Source: JAMIFN01 sp035906235
Lineage (GTDB): Bacteria > Pseudomonadota > Gammaproteobacteria > Burkholderiales > Burkholderiaceae_C
NCBI GenBank assembly: GCA_035906235.1
Contig: JAMIFN010000098.1
Coordinates: forward strand, 1 to 6,863
Length of the DNA stretch: 6,863 nucleotides
Reading direction: 5' to 3'
Part shown: in pieces, positions 6,091 through 6,863 of the stretch
Position numbering within the stretch: the first letter of the stretch is position 1
Layout of the letters: every line of letters starts with the position of its first letter
Notes under the pieces: model-generated
What the model saw: the letters and a program-made list of their open reading frames with translations, nothing else
The model's database searches: none
Told to the model about the DNA's origin: nothing
Position numbers and translations under genes: made by a program

Positions 6091-6096
6091 TACAAT
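6091..6096 (+). promoter_or_regulatory. Candidate -10 box of metX, implying a near-leaderless transcript
   Basis: TACAAT lies 8 nt before the metX ATG at 6105, and transcription would start about 6-8 nt after it, at or just before the start codon. No proper Shine-Dalgarno site fits between; only CAGG (6098-6101) is present, at a short 3-nt distance. No good -35 is visible at the expected spacing (about 6068-6073). Leaderless or near-leaderless starts with this geometry are known in bacteria. Here it is inferred from spacing alone. Confidence 0.4.
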
Positions 6097-6104
6097 GCAG
6101 GTCT

Positions 6105-6863
6105 ATGTTGATTGCCCAGCCCCTACGCATGCAGTTTGACCAGCCGATTACGCTGGCCAGCGGCGCGATGCTGCCCGCTTACGAACTGGCGTATGAAACC
6201 TATGGCCAGCTCAACGCCGAGAAAAGCAATGCGGTGTTGGTGTGCCACGCGCTCAACGCCGATCACCATGTGGCGGGCGTGTACGCAGGCAAAGCCAAAT
6301 CTGAGGGCTGGTGGGCAAACATGATAGGTCCGGGCCTGCCTGTGGATACGAATAAATTTTTCGTTATCGGCATCAACAATATAGGCTCTTGCTTTGGCTC
6401 GACTGGCCCCATGCACACCAACCCCGCCACGGGGCAGGCTTGGGGTGCAGATTTTCCTGTTTTAACGGTGGAAGATTGGGTGCGCACCCAGGCACTGTTA
6501 TTGGATGCTTTGGGCATAGCGCAATTGGCTGCAGTCATGGGCGGCAGTTTGGGCGGTATGCAGGTGCTGGGCTGGAATTTGCTCTACCCCCAGCGCGTGC
6601 GCCACGCCATAGCCATTGCCACCGCGCCGAATTTAAGCGCCGAAAACATCGCGTTTAACGAGGTGGCACGCCGCGCCATCACCACCGACCCCGATTTTCA
6701 TGGCGGCCATTTTTACCAGCATGGCGTGGTGCCCAAGCGCGGCCTGCGCATTGCCCGCATGATTGGACACATCACTTATCTGAGTGATGATGTCATGAAC
6801 CAAAAATTCGGCCGCGCACTTCGAGATGCGATCGATGGTGGCTACAAATTCAGCACGCAAGAG
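6105..6863 (+). CDS. metX: Homoserine O-acyltransferase, methionine biosynthesis (partial, 3' end missing)
   Basis: The frame from ATG 6105 stays open to the window edge, giving 253 codons of an alpha/beta-hydrolase-fold acyltransferase. Family landmarks run in order: CHALNADHHVAG (47-58), the oxyanion-region segment NNIGSCFGSTGPMHTNP (91-107), WGADFPVLTVEDWV (113-126), the nucleophile elbow GGSLGGMQ (146-153) with catalytic S148, and NIAFNEVARRAI (181-192). The His and Asp of the triad lie beyond the edge. The enzyme acylates the hydroxyl of homoserine, the first committed step to methionine. Proteins of this betaproteobacterial MetX type are commonly annotated as succinyl- rather than acetyl-CoA users (MetXS), but acyl specificity cannot be settled from this fragment. 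The usual partner metW would be expected just downstream, outside the window. The gene is divergent from nagZ with a 111-bp gap that contains the repeat and candidate promoters. An upstream ATG at 6095 is out of frame. Confidence 0.95.
   Translation, partial: MLIAQPLRMQFDQPITLASGAMLPAYELAYETYGQLNAEKSNAVLVCHALNADHHVAGVYAGKAKSEGWWANMIGPGLPVDTNKFFVIGINNIGSCFGSTGPMHTNPATGQAWGADFPVLTVEDWVRTQALLLDALGIAQLAAVMGGSLGGMQVLGWNLLYPQRVRHAIAIATAPNLSAENIAFNEVARRAITTDPDFHGGHFYQHGVVPKRGLRIARMIGHITYLSDDVMNQKFGRALRDAIDGGYKFSTQE

Overview
The window looks like a chromosomal segment of a betaproteobacterium, most likely Burkholderiales and perhaps Comamonadaceae. This rests on three things. The MetX fragment has the betaproteobacterial MetX pattern. 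NagZ is of the proteobacterial type. An intergenic repeat with a GAGCTGCTCAGGCAGGTTT core resembles, from memory, the AGCTGCT-type intergenic repeats of Comamonadaceae. No rRNA, tRNA, CRISPR array, insertion sequence or integrase is visible.

Layout. Positions 1-1592 hold the 3' end of an mcrB-like gene and a complete mcrC, overlapping by ATGA: a McrBC-type modification-dependent restriction system. A 43-bp repeat (copy 1) begins 3 nt after the mcrC stop. Next comes a leader with a nested inverted repeat that pairs with the Shine-Dalgarno sequence, and then a 710-residue protein with two AAA+ ATPase domains (1745-3877). A zinc-binding Sir2-family NAD-dependent deacylase follows 39 nt downstream (3917-4786), probably in the same transcript. 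A pair of inverted REP-like palindromes (4808-4875) separates it from the convergent nagZ (4881-5993, minus strand), a peptidoglycan-recycling glycosidase. Copy 2 of the 43-bp repeat, inverted relative to copy 1, lies 3 nt upstream of the nagZ start. Divergent from nagZ is metX (6105 to the window end), a homoserine O-acyltransferase that is probably translated from a nearly leaderless mRNA.

How it fits together. The right part (nagZ, metX) is ordinary housekeeping: cell-wall recycling and methionine biosynthesis. The left part is accessory. McrBC cleaves modified DNA, and the AAA+/sirtuin pair next to it has no assigned role. The pair could be part of a defence island or an unrelated stress or protein-remodelling unit, and the sequence alone does not decide. 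The points most worth a second look are the SD-sequestering dyad in front of the AAA+ gene, the AAA+/sirtuin pairing beside mcrBC, and the two nearly identical inverted repeats abutting mcrC and nagZ.
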